This document shows, piece after piece, positions 44,201 to 54,449 of a stretch of 64,000 nt of DNA. The notes below the pieces were generated by a model, which searched no databases, was not told the DNA's origin, and saw only the letters and a list, made by a program, of their open reading frames with translations. The stretch covers positions 1 to 64,000 of the forward strand of contig NW_013547009.1 of the NCBI RefSeq assembly GCF_000711695.1. The letters are read 5' to 3'. A program made the position numbers and the translations under genes. This stretch comes from Tilletiaria anomala UBC 951. Lineage: Eukaryota; Basidiomycota; Exobasidiomycetes; Georgefischeriales; Tilletiariaceae. Within the stretch, counting starts at the first letter, position 1, and each line of letters starts with the position of its first letter.

Positions 44201-46233
44201 ATGACAACCTTGACCAAGCCCACGATCCCCTTCAGCGAGGCGCCCTGGATCTCCGGCCTGCCCAGTCCCTACTTTAAGGAGTCGCATAAGAAACTCCGCG
44301 AATTTGTGCGCAGATGGACAGATCAGCACCTCTTCCCCAACGCTGCACGTCTTGAAGAGAGCGGTAAAGCTGACCCAAAGATCTACGCCCAAGCTGCCAA
44401 GGATGGCCTGCTGATCCCATTTGCTGTGAGTCGAAATTTATGCAAGCGCTGCCCAGGCGTACCACGATGTCTTTGCCGCAGTCAGGGAAACTCAGACATT
44501 TCTCTGCATCGTGTGGCCCCGAACACTCATGTTCGCCCTCACAGCTCGGAGCAAAGATACCACGCAAACTCTACGATGAATTCGCCGAAGGTATAAAGCT
44601 GCCGGCCGGTATCGAACCCGAGGAATGGGATCACTTCCACGACTATGTGCTCTGTGACGAGCTGCACCGCGTTGGCAACGGCAGTGCGATCATGTCCATG
44701 GTGTGTCATTCCAGAGGTGCCTCTCTGATCACCTGTGCTGAAAGTCTGTCTTGACGATCCCAAACTTTCCTTCATCGCCCTTCGGACTCAAAAGTACGGC
44801 GGGTTGGCTTACGGAGCAGGACCGATTGTGAACTTTGCGAGCAAGAAGCTCCAGGAACGCTTCCTCCCTGATCTTCTGACGGGTAGAAAGCGAATTGCCC
44901 TCGCCATTACGGAACCAAAGGTATATTGAGGTCCGGCACTTCCTCCGAACGAATGACGGCTAATCTGTTCCCATGGGGATGGTTTGGCACTAGGCAGGGT
45001 CAAATGTCGCGAACCTTTCAACCACCGCCGAGCTAACGCCGGACGGCAGACACTTTATCATCAACGGAGTGAGACTTAGCACCAAACATGGGATTTCAGA
45101 CGGATTTGATCGCGTTGCTGATGTCGCCCTTGGGCCATATGATCCAGACCAAGAAATGGATCACAAATGTGAGCACTTTGCCAGGACTCTCAATGGAAAC
45201 CCTCTTTGTATGCTCACCAGCTTTGCACCTTCAGGGCGTCTGGTCCGACTATTTGACAACGGCAGTGCGTACTTCTGGAAAGGCAGGTGACTCCAATGGA
45301 ATTACCTTCATCATCATCCCCGTTCGTGGTCCGGGATCCGAAGGCGTGGAGTTGAAGCAAATGAAGATGACGGGTAGCAGCGCGAGCGGCACGACGTTTG
45401 TCGACTTTGACCAAGTCAAAGTGCCACGGGAAAACGTGATTGGTAAGGAAGGTGAAGCGCTGAAGTACATCTTCTACAACTTTAACCATGAGTTAGTAGC
45501 ATTGACAGCACGGCCCAGAAGAACTTTGGAAAGCACGTATCGCTGCCACTTGAGGCCGTTTTATTTACAGGCGTATGACGATTGCTATCTTCGCCAACCG
45601 TTACGCCCGAGTATGGTGAATAAACAAGGAAGGCACTAGAATTTTCTGGGAACCAATGCATGCTGATGCTTGACGGTGTTGGATGACTTCAATGCCCCAG
45701 CCTTGAAGACGCGATCGCACATTCCATACGCCGCGAGGTATTCGGTAAGAAGCTGATTGAGAACCCTGTGGTCCGCTACGAAATTGGTCACATGGCACGG
45801 CAAGTCGAGTCTCTCCAAGCTTGGATCGAAATGCTGCTGTACCAGCAGAACAACCTCACGTGAGTTATACGTGCTTGCTAGCATTTCGATGGACTTATCG
45901 CCAATCTATCGTACTGACGAGCTGCCTCAACCCCGGTGTCTCCATAGCGTCGAGCAAGCCAATGTCCTAACCGGTGGCCAGACGGCCGCTTTAAAGGCGC
46001 ACGCGGGAATCGTGCTCGAGAACGTATGCAGTGGCTGCACACAGCTGTTGGGTGGCCTGGGCCTGACGCGCGGTGGTACCGGTGCGCGCATTGAGCAGAT
46101 TTGGAGGGAGGTCAAGGCGTTCACCATCCCCGGTGGATCCGCATCCGTGATGATCGACCTTGCCGTCAGGCAGCAGCTCAAGCTTATTCAGTCGCTGGCG
46201 CAGGAGGGACGCAAGAGCGGCTCCAAGCTGTAG
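44201..46233 (+). CDS. Acyl-CoA dehydrogenase family protein (nine exons)
   Basis: Exons 44201..44425, 44545..44700, 44795..44920, 44994..45068, 45148..45168, 45235..45491, 45571..45615, 45701..45859 and 45948..46233; 449 aa. It is an FAD enzyme expected to oxidise an acyl-CoA thioester to the enoyl form. Motifs in order: LREFVRRWTDQHLFPNA, GRKRIALAITEPKAGSNVAN (FAD/substrate loop), RHFIINGTKKWITNG, KMTGSSASGTTFVDFDQVKV, RMTIAIFANRYARVCLEDA, FGKKLIENPVVRYEIGHMA, QLLGGLGLTRGG and EVKAFTIPGGSASVMIDLAV. The 21-nt fifth exon encodes only TKKWITN, a conserved block, so it must be included. The usual YEGT catalytic segment is replaced by IPGGSASVM, so the catalytic base is uncertain. No PTS1 tripeptide (the end is GSKL, close to SKL) is exact in the called frame beyond SKL itself: the last three residues are SKL, which would direct it to peroxisomes. 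Confidence 0.9.
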
Positions 46234-46608
46234 TTTCACTTCCCTATGTAGAAGCAGAACTACCTCCCTAGCCACTGCCTGCGGACCACAGCTGTGCCTG
46301 AACTGGCCTAAGATATGGGCCCTTAAGCGTACTATAAAGTGCAACCCCGTAGAACATCAACAAACTATATCTCCATCAGTGACACGAAGGCACAACAATA
46401 CCAAAAAAGGCATAGGACTTGAACACCTCGGATCCCATTGGTTTGGTTCTCTCCTCCTTCTAATGTCTTCTGATACACTGGACATGCATTCTCTACCGCA
46501 TGATAGGTTCGGACTGAGTGTGCTCATTGACATCTTAATCTAGGACTTCAAACTGACAGCCTGTCCGTTGCCGTAACAAGTGAAAGACAGTGATCGAGAA
46601 AGCGCTCA
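46234..46608. other. Intergenic region, acyl-CoA dehydrogenase to NAA20
   Basis: 375 bp holding the 3' flank of the dehydrogenase and the NAA20 promoter. A TATAAA at 46333-46338 is 271 bp ahead of the NAA20 start. Nothing else was seen. Confidence 0.4.
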
Positions 46609-47207
46609 ATGTCGCGTTTGCGCCCCTTCCGCGCGAAGGATCTGTTCCAATTCAACAATGTCAATCTCGATAATTGGACTGAGACTTACTCAATATCTTT
46701 CTACCTCAACTACATTTCGCAGTGGCCCGATCTGTGCTTCACACAGATCGCAGCCTCAGGGAGGACAATGGGCTATGTCATGGGGAAAGGTGAAGGAAGG
46801 GATGACAAGAAGACTAGAGTCAAGGAAAGACATGGACATGTCACGGCTATCACGGTGGCTCCAGAATATCGAAGGCTCGGTCTCGCGGATGGCATGATGA
46901 AGCTGCTAGAAGATATCAGCGCAAGCGTATATCAAGTAAGCTCATTCTTTCGGCGCTTCCGGCTTGTTCGCCTCCACTCACGTCCACGTTTCGTTTGAAG
47001 GCCTACTTTGTCGACCTGTTCGTCCGGCCGAGTAACAAGACAGCCGTAGGGATGTATGAGAAACTAGGATATAGCGTCTACAGAAGGGTCACAGAATACT
47101 ACCACGGTGGAGGATTGAATGGTAAAGACGAGGATGGCTATGGTCAGTTCTTCCACATAGAGGCGACTCTCGACGCACATACTGACTATAGAACAACCCC
47201 TGCATGA
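46609..47207 (+). CDS. NAA20: NatB catalytic subunit, N-alpha-acetyltransferase Naa20
   Basis: Exons 46609..46935 and 47001..47207, 177 aa, the usual length. With its auxiliary subunit Naa25 it acetylates nascent N-termini starting Met-Asp, Met-Glu, Met-Asn and Met-Gln at the ribosome. The N-terminal LRPFRAKDLFQFNNVNLDNW with YSISFYLNYISQWPDLCF is diagnostic for Naa20. The GNAT acetyl-CoA loop is HVTAITVAPEYRRLGLADGM, carrying the RxxGxA motif at about residues 84-89. After the 65-nt phase-0 intron, FVDLFVRPSNKTAVGMYEKL and GYSVYRRVTEYY complete the fold. An ATG at 46580 lies in a different frame; 46609 gives the conserved MSRLRPF start. Confidence 0.96.
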
Positions 47208-47559
47208 GGACAGATATGCGAAAAGCCATGCCCCGGGATACAAAGAAAGAGACGGTCCGAGACAACGGACGAGATTATGCGATCAGTCCCGAGTTAGTGT
47301 GCCTCCAGCGAATAATTGCAGTGATGTTGCTAAAAGCTGACCGTGCTTCGTGTGCATTCGACAGGATGACCGCCTTCCAACCTGCCCGGCGCTTTGAGTT
47401 AGAATAACTGGCTACATGTCGGCCAAGCCGATTGAGGCTTAATAAGCAGCCTGGAGAGTATGTATCATACTGTAACAACAGCTCCACTGGGATCACGCCA
47501 TGATCTGATACGCGATAGATCTTAGTAGGATACAGTCCATAGTGGTGCCAGTGTTGATG
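47208..47559. other. Convergent 3' flanks of NAA20 and the F-box/WD40 gene
   Basis: 352 bp between two stop codons facing each other. No gene, repeat or hairpin was recognised. Confidence 0.4.
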
Positions 47560-49574
47560 CTATGCAAAGAGTGTGGTATCTAGCCCGTGTCCAAAGTTGC
47601 GCACGCAGACGCTGCGTTCCTTGCCCACTGTGATGATCCTCGAGACGCCGAGAGCAACGTCGAGTACCTGATCTTGATGCCGCTGCAGTGTGAGCACAGG
47701 CTGCTCTGAGTCGCTTCGCCACAGCTTGACGCGTCCGTCGTAGCCGGCGCTGGCGATGAGCTTGCGACGGGAGTCATATGCGAGAGCCCTGACGAGCTCT
47801 TCATGCCCTTGCCAAGAATGCTGCAGCTCCCCCGTCTCGACGTCCCAAGCGTACATCAGTGGATCTTTTGTACCGACGATGATGAGACCCTCGACAAAGA
47901 GGACACAAGCTGGGCCATGCTCGGTCTGGAAGGCGCGTATTGTGTCCCCGGTCGTGACGTCCCATAGATGCACGCTATTGTTGCCTGCGATTGTCACGAT
48001 CCGATCTCCACAGAGTCGCCCAGAGTTCACCGGGCTGCAGTGGGGACTGTAGCATAAAATGCAGCTGAAATCTTTCTTGTTCCAGACTCGCACGCACCCA
48101 TCCCGACAGCATGTGATGAGATGCTTCTCGTTGAAGTCGATGTCAAGCACACTCCAAGGATGGCTCACTCGTGAGACAATGGGAAGATCCTTTGTCTCAG
48201 CGATTTGAGGGTCCCGGTCGTCAGACAGTGGGGCGACTAGCTGTGAGTAGTCCCATACAATCATCAGGCCGTCGGAGCTCCCAGTATAGAGTCGATCATT
48301 CTCCAAGCGTATGCAAAGCACACTGCCGCTGTGGCCTCTCCATGTCCGAATGCACGATTTTGTGTCACAACTCCAAATTTTGATGGTGTGATCGCGCGAG
48401 CCCGTCACGATGCGGCCGTTGGTGCCGCTGTCTTCCGCTTCGTCATTTGCGACGCAGTAGATGGCATCTTCATGCCCGATGAGGTAGGTGTAAGGAGGTA
48501 AAAATGGTTTACCGTCATTTGACGGACTTTTGCCTTGCCACCTCTGGTCAAGGACTAAGCGTGCGGCATACAGCTTTCGCCAGTCGAGCCGGGCGAGATG
48601 CTGTTTTCGAGCAGCAGGTATTCGTACTGGCGAGGACGTCAGAGCTACTGTGGAAGGAGTAGCCAACCCGCGCTGAGCAGCGCGTCGCACCCCAGCTGGA
48701 GTCGACGGGTTGGAAGTGTCGTAGCGCTCGTTTCGCACAAAGTAATCGTAAGTCACATCTGCTGAGTCGTCGCCCAGACCATCCAGGAATACTGTGTACT
48801 CGCTTGCGGGCTCGTGGTCGCCAAGTAACCTATCAGAGTCGCTGCTTGCGTCATCGGTTCTCCAAGCTTGCAAGCTCGGTCGCGCCGCCCAACCGGCTGG
48901 TATCGAAAGCACCTAAAGCTGTGAGCCGCTGCAACTGTACCCAAGGATTTCACGATCACTCACCTCGGCGCCCCCTGCTGGTCTCGTCCATGTAATATGG
49001 GAACGGCTTAGAGCTTGGATCTAGGGCTCGTTTCTCCAGGAGCTCATTGGCATCGGAGCGGAGCGTCCACGACTCTTGGGCCTCGAATGCAGCCTTCCAG
49101 ATGATGTTGTCTGTAGCCATGACGTACCAGGATTTGCACACCAGGGAGACATTGAGAATTTCTGATGGACTTTTGAGGTGCAGCAATACGCTGAATGCAA
49201 GCTCAGGCGGGAGCTCATTGAGAAAATCTGTAGAGATGGAGCAGGAAAGCGGGTCAGCTGATGCGCGCTGGACAACTCCGACCACCACCATGAGTCCTAC
49301 CGATCATGACCTCGCTGGTCTCAGACTCGTCTGCAACTCTGGTGTTCGGGCTGGATACAAGAAACGCGCTGTCTTGGCCCATGCTCTCGGCTGCCGCGTC
49401 GCCGTGATTCTTGGGAAGGACAGCAGCTTCGTGGGATGTTACGTTCAAAACACCACTCCTCAAGGCGTCGTCGTGCAGATCGTGACTCTTGGTAAGTGGC
49501 GAACTCCCGCTCCAGACTCTGGCTGCCACCGCTGCAGCTGCATTTCGTGCTCGCTGCATCTTCACCGACTGCAT
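47560..49574 (-). CDS. F-box/WD40 protein, putative SCF substrate adaptor
   Basis: Minus-strand exons 49574..49301, 49227..48964 and 48896..47560; 624 aa. The F-box is at about 91-135 (FLNELPPELAFSVLLHL, ILNVSLVCKSWYVMATDN, IIWKAAFE) and would bind Skp1 of an SCF ubiquitin ligase. Seven or so WD40 blades follow from about 280: LIGHEDAIYCVAND, TGSRDHTIKIWSCD, WRGHSGSVLCIRLENDRLY, TGSSDGLMIVWDYS, HPWSVLDIDFNEKHLITCC, AGNNSVHLWDVTTGD, WQGHEELVRALAYD and SAGYDGRVKLWRSD. The propeller should bind a phosphorylated substrate, as in Cdc4/Fbw7 or Pop1; which one cannot be told. The acceptor of intron 2 was set at 48897 because only that one keeps frame (phase 1). Met at 49574 is the first ATG in frame; 49556 is a second option. 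Confidence 0.87.
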
Positions 49575-50346
49575 CGTATTGAGCGAAACGGTCAATCAAG
49601 ATCCCTTGTGTAAACGCTGTGATGTAAGCGGACTCTATCTTGTGTCGTTGTCCACAGAGCCCATCTGTGAGAGCAGTACCATGGTTCCTTGTAGAGAGTA
49701 GTCGCTAGCATGCGCTAGCCGTTCACACAGCCAATGCGGATACACCGACGACATTTGTAGCCAAATCCATAGATGAACATGGTGAACGCCATTCAATTTA
49801 AGTTCGTCTTCTTCGTAGACAAAACATCACTGGCCGTCGTGTCCATTAACAACAACAGGCGAAACCCGCCAGACACGCGACGCGCCTTGTGCTAGCTCGA
49901 CTCACATCTCTCACCCCTTCCCCAGCCTCTCAGCTCTCCTCCGCACAGTCCACATAGAGGGGCTCCATTCAACTCATGCAAGCTATACGGAACTCCTGCT
50001 GGGGTGTCCATTCAAGTCGAGAGAAAGCTATTGGGCATGCAAACTAGGCGCTTCCCAAGCATTTCCATGCTTAAACTACTGCGCCGCGAGGGAAGCAAGT
50101 AGTAGTGGAGACGCAGGCGCAACCTCCCCAAGAGCTCGCGAAGCACACTCTGCAATCGGATCAAACAACATTGACCAGTATTCGCTCCTTTTATCAACTG
50201 TATTATCTCAGCACAGTAACAATGCGCTATGGCGCACGCCTTGCTCATCACGCCTCCCAGTGTGGATAAGTGTGAAGGGGAGCAAACAGAAAACGGAACA
50301 TACCAAACTTGCCGAAGTAGGAAAAGAGAATACAGTGCTTGCGCAC
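49575..50346. other. Intergenic region, F-box/WD40 gene to COQ3
   Basis: 772 bp holding the F-box gene upstream region and the COQ3 3' flank. A near-palindrome GCTAGCATGCGCTAGC lies at about 49705-49720. No gene was recognised. Confidence 0.4.
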
Positions 50347-51596
50347 TTATAGAGGCTTTCTGATCCAGAAGAAGTAGTTACATTGCTGCGCAAGCTCGCT
50401 ACCACGCGGGCCAAGCTCCCAGGCACTCTTCCACGGAAGATACGCTACACCGCGCGTCTCGTATCGCAGACGCTCAGGCAGCGTTGACTGCAGATCTTTC
50501 TGTGTTGCTGACAGTGAGGAAGGAGAGTGCCAGCCAACATCCTCGCGGAAAAAACCGACCAACTCTTCGGGTTTGATATACTGTGCATATGTATGAGTGC
50601 CGGGGCTGACCGTCCGCATCACCTTTTCGGCCATGAAAATGGTTAGAAAGTACGCAAAAACGTTGCGAGAGATGGTGGACATGAAGATATGTCCTCCGGG
50701 CTGTGCACCAAGGCATGTGGTCAGCGGTATGCCATTGCCGGTGGGGACGGTGAATCAAGCCTCACCTTGACCAGGTCACCGAGACATCGAAGAAAATCGG
50801 CAGGCGCATTTACGTGTTCAACAACTTCCATGGCGGTCACAACATCAAATGTCTTTCCATCTGCTCGAACACCTTCGGCCGTACCGTGCTGGTATTGTAA
50901 TGTATGTTGCCCAGAACTGAATGCTGGATCTTTGGCTGCGTGTACTTTAGCGATGGCGATGTTCGATGACGAAGCGTCCAATCCTGTTGTACGCGCACCT
51001 AACCGGGCTAGAGACTTTTGACAGTAAGTGAAAAAAAATTCATTAGATCTTCATGCAGAGACTGGTCTGGGCATTGGCTCACTTCGCTAAGTATGCCGCC
51101 ACCACAGCCGACGTCCAGCACGTCGAGTCCCTCCAGAAACCTCGGTGGTAGCGGGCGATCTTCCCCTCGTCGACCTTCGCGGACCGCAAGCTCTGCATCC
51201 TTCCATTGCTTCACTTCTTGCATTTTCTCCCTCATGAATTGTATTCGCACTGGATTCATGGAGTGCAATAATCCAAACTCGCCTTGCTCATCCCACCACT
51301 GGGATGAAAGGCGCGAAAAGTGGGAGATCTCTGACTCGCGAACAGAGGAGTTTCCTGAGTATTGCCTGAAGGAAGGGGTTGCTTCGGAGGTGCTTGCACT
51401 GTGTCTGTCACAGAGAGGTGCCGAGCAAGACTTGAATTGGCCATTTCGCCTGCGAAACCCCAATCGTGGCGACTTACACGCTTCGAGAGGACTCGCCGCG
51501 AACAATCGGCATAAAATTGAAGCCGGCACAAACACCGCGGCTGGGTGCACTCTTATGGGCCATATGCGGGATGGCTGGGGATCGTAAAGACTTCAT
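50347..51596 (-). CDS. COQ3: Ubiquinone biosynthesis O-methyltransferase Coq3
   Basis: Minus-strand exons 51596..51478, 51365..51083, 51014..50766 and 50700..50347; 334 aa. Coq3 is a mitochondrial matrix enzyme of the CoQ synthome that performs both O-methylations of the ubiquinone ring with S-adenosylmethionine. The N-terminus (MKSLRSPAIPHMAHKSAPSR) is basic and hydroxylated like a mitochondrial presequence. Family blocks are SSQWWDEQGEFGLLHSMNPV, LDVLDVGCGGGILSE (SAM motif I), ARTTGLDASSSNIAIAKVHA, FDVVTAMEVVEHV and PGGHIFMSTISRN. The reading frame of the main exon has no upstream ATG, so a 112-nt intron (51366-51477) is required; its GTAAGT donor and CCTTCCTTCAG acceptor are both strong. 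Other introns are 65-68 nt. Confidence 0.94.
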
Positions 51597-52659
51597 GATC
51601 GGTGCTGTATTTCAAGCGGGAGTCAAAGGGTGTGGTTAGTCTTCTGAAGGATTCTCAGACAAGTATGCAAGAACGCTCGTATATCAGGAGGCGACATAGC
51701 GTATTAAGAGAAGCCTCGGAGAGTGGTTGTCGTCCCAATGCTAAAAAACACGTCCGACTGGTGCCAGCAAAGTCTCATCCTAAAAGAGGAGGGATCCAGC
51801 TAGCGCTGGATTCCCTGCACTCCTTCCAGCTTGCAGGCTGGTAGCGGCATGGATTTATGACTCACATATGCAGTTGGACAGGGCCTTTCAGCTGGCGCTG
51901 CGCAAGCTTAGCCCTGAGAGTTGAGCTCAGGCCATGGTCTTGAATTCAAACCTTCTCAGCTGAGTGTCATCTGCCTTGGTTGCATGGAGGAAGAATTGGA
52001 AGGAATGGCAATTATTCAGTGGAGGCTTCTGCAGTTGATTTCTGCTTCTCTCTCTTTTTCTCCCTATCACTTATTGCTGCTGTCTAGTGCTGGCGGCTGG
52101 GGACCGCGGTTTCCCGTTCCGCTGGTCGCGGGTGACCTCACGGCTCACGCAGTCACGCTGTCGAATCTCACCTCGCACCCAAGCTCAACCGTGACAGACC
52201 GTTACACAAAGTGAGCAGGCTGCGCTAGCACACAATAGCCTTGAGCGTCAATTCGAGTGCTGGCAGGTTACGATACATCTTCATGAGGGCATGATTCTTG
52301 GACCACGGCGCGCTCACGTGCTTTCGTGACTATCAGCGATCAGAGCCATCAGCAAACGAGCACTTTCGAAAGTCATCTCTGTCTGCGGGGGGTCCGGACC
52401 TATCAGGCTGACATCTTGGCATGTATTGATGTCTGTTGTTTGAAATAGAGTTACAGCGTTGTAGTGAGATACAAACAGGTCGACACAGCTAAGAGTCAAG
52501 CCTTCGGCACCTTGTTGTTGTCCTTCTCGCGATTCCGCGGAGGCATCGTCTTCGCTCCTTTTTCAGAAACCTGTTCCTCCTCGGTACACACAGAAGCTTC
52601 GGGAGGCTTGGGGAACTTTACGAAGGAGTTGTGACCGTACCTCTCCTTCACGCACTGTC
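51597..52659. other. Intergenic region with a hairpin, no gene recognised
   Basis: 1.06 kb between the COQ3 start and the stop of the C2H2-like gene. It holds a 10-bp imperfect hairpin at 51791-51815. Short frames near 51920-52210 plus and 52490-52730 minus lack convincing starts or domains. Confidence 0.4.
51791..51815. repeat. Short imperfect inverted repeat
   Basis: GGGATCCAGC, loop TAGC, then GCTGGATTCCC: a 10-bp stem with one bulged T. It lies about 195 bp upstream of COQ3 on the other side of its start. It may be a chance palindrome. Confidence 0.5.
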
Positions 52660-53986
52660 TCAGGCGGTCTCTGCATTCGCACCGTTCCCTGCAACGTTGT
52701 CCCCAGCGCTCTCGTTGCCCTTGTTGCAATTTCGCGCGTGCGCTTGTTTCCGCCCCAACTTCGCAAGCCTCCTTTTCGCCTGATAAATTGCTTTTCGGCC
52801 GCTTTTGCTTAGGTTCTGGATCTCTTCTTCGTTAAGTTTTCCGTTTAAGTACCGATCTTTGAGCTCGGATAGTTCTTGATACCGCTTCTGTTTCCCGGAG
52901 ATCTGAGCCTGTGTAGAATCACCGTCAGCATCACACCGCAAAGCACAGACTCTGACAAAACAGAGAGCTCACGACTTTTTTCCCAGTGCTGGTGGTGTTG
53001 AGGGCTCGGAGTTTCGCATTCATTTCTGCTACCAGGTGTCTCGGGTCGACCATGCCTTTACCAAAATAATCCATTCTGTCTTTCACGACTTCTTTCGCAT
53101 AGCTTTCGAACCTTTTTCGAGAGCGCTTATGCGACTAATAGTTGGTCAAAGGCGATAGTCAGTTCATATTCATGACAAATAACCCCAAGGCGCGCAGCAT
53201 CACGATTACTCACGTTGCTAGCCAAATGTGATTTGAGCATGTCGTCGTTTTTTATTTCCTTTCCAGGACAGAGGATACAGCTCCTCTGTTGCTGGCCTTG
53301 CTTGAAAGGTGCATCAGGCTCGGTGTAGATTGGATCTACCAGCGCTTGCGCAGAGCTCATAGGTGGAAGGCTACTTCGCTCGTCTTCGCTGTCTTCATCT
53401 ATCTCCTCCTCTTCAGAGCCCGAGTCCTCATCTGAAGATTGATATGATAGTCCCGAATCTCCATTTTGAGACAACCTTGCTCGTTTCCGGATGCTAACAT
53501 CGGTTTCTGACTGCCTTCCACTACTGTCATGAGAGTCGTCACTGTCATCGTCTTGCTGGGGTCGCTGCCGCTTAATTCGCGTCAGACCTTTCCCGTCCCC
53601 TGATCGTGAATTCTGCAGCTCTGCTTCTTCACTTGACGCATACTCTGCCTCCGAATCAGAGGAGTCGTCTGAGTCTGAATCATTGTCGTCCGAGGAGTCG
53701 CCTGAAGAAGAGCTGCTCTCGTCATAATCGGCTGCAACCTCGGCCGCGTCCATGCCAAGCTCCTCCGCGAGCTGCTTTTTCATCTGCTGGTTCTGAAAAC
53801 GCTTGATCATGTTGGTCGCACGGAAGTTACACGCCCTGATCTCCGTATCTCCCTGCGCTGTCTTCAGCTGGAAGATGTGCTGCTATCGAGGTGGAGAGAC
53901 ATCAAATGAACAACGAATCAAGCGATCACCAAGGACTGACAGTTGTGCTTGTTCGGAGTATGTAGCACAGGGAGGGTTTGCTGCAT
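52660..53986 (-). CDS. Acidic C2H2-like nuclear protein of unknown function
   Basis: Minus-strand exons 53986..53930, 53879..53214, 53134..52973 and 52908..52660; 377 aa. The start reads MQQTLPVLHTPNKHN and, across a 50-nt intron, HIFQLKTAQGDTEIRACNF then RATNMIKRFQNQQMKKQLAE. Residues about 60-190 are a strongly acidic Ser/Asp/Glu-rich stretch interrupted by RIKRQRP and IRKRARL basic signals. A single zinc-finger-like unit follows: SCILCPGKEIKNDD, then LKSHLASNSHKRSRKRF, whose Cys-x2-Cys and His-x5-His spacing fits the C2H2 (matrin/U1-like) type and spans an intron. The C-terminus is basic and helical (KQKRYQELSELKDRYL, KAIYQAKRRLAKLGRKQ). Acidic tracts with a lone finger suggest a nucleolar or RNA-binding protein; I cannot name a family. 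Confidence 0.72.
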
Positions 53987-54449
53987 CTGTGAGTCTTGAA
54001 TGTTGTCACAAAACATTTTTTTTCGGTGCAATTTGAATATCCACCCCTGTAGACTCGGTGCAAGTAGCTATCTCATACCGCCATTCACCAAGAGCAAAAG
54101 TATCATCACGCAAGCCTGCGCTGTTCGAATCTTACCCAAGTATCCAGACTCCATGGGCGCAAACAAAAGCATTACCATCAGGGAAGCAACAGTATTCTAT
54201 AAAGAAACCGAAACGAATGTGATGGATTACACGGCTTTCGGAGACGTAATTCGGGAAACCCTGAAGAAGATGAGGATTGTCCGCACCGGCTTCGTGAATG
54301 CGTGTCGCATGGCATGGCGGAGGGGTCAGCATGCATGTGTTGGTGCACTGCTCCCGACGACCCACAAGCAATGGTGTTCGTTCAGGGCAAAGGGGCAGGA
54401 GGTTGGAAGGGAAAAAGACATGCAGGACGCTATACACTGTTCAACATGA
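53987..54449. other. Intergenic region, C2H2-like gene to PAL1
   Basis: 463 bp holding the upstream region of the C2H2-like gene and the PAL1 3' flank. Nothing recognisable. Confidence 0.4.

Noticed and set aside
46333-46338. TATAAA as NAA20 promoter
   Set aside because: 271 bp ahead of the start codon is far for a TATA box and it may lie in the 3' flank of the previous gene.
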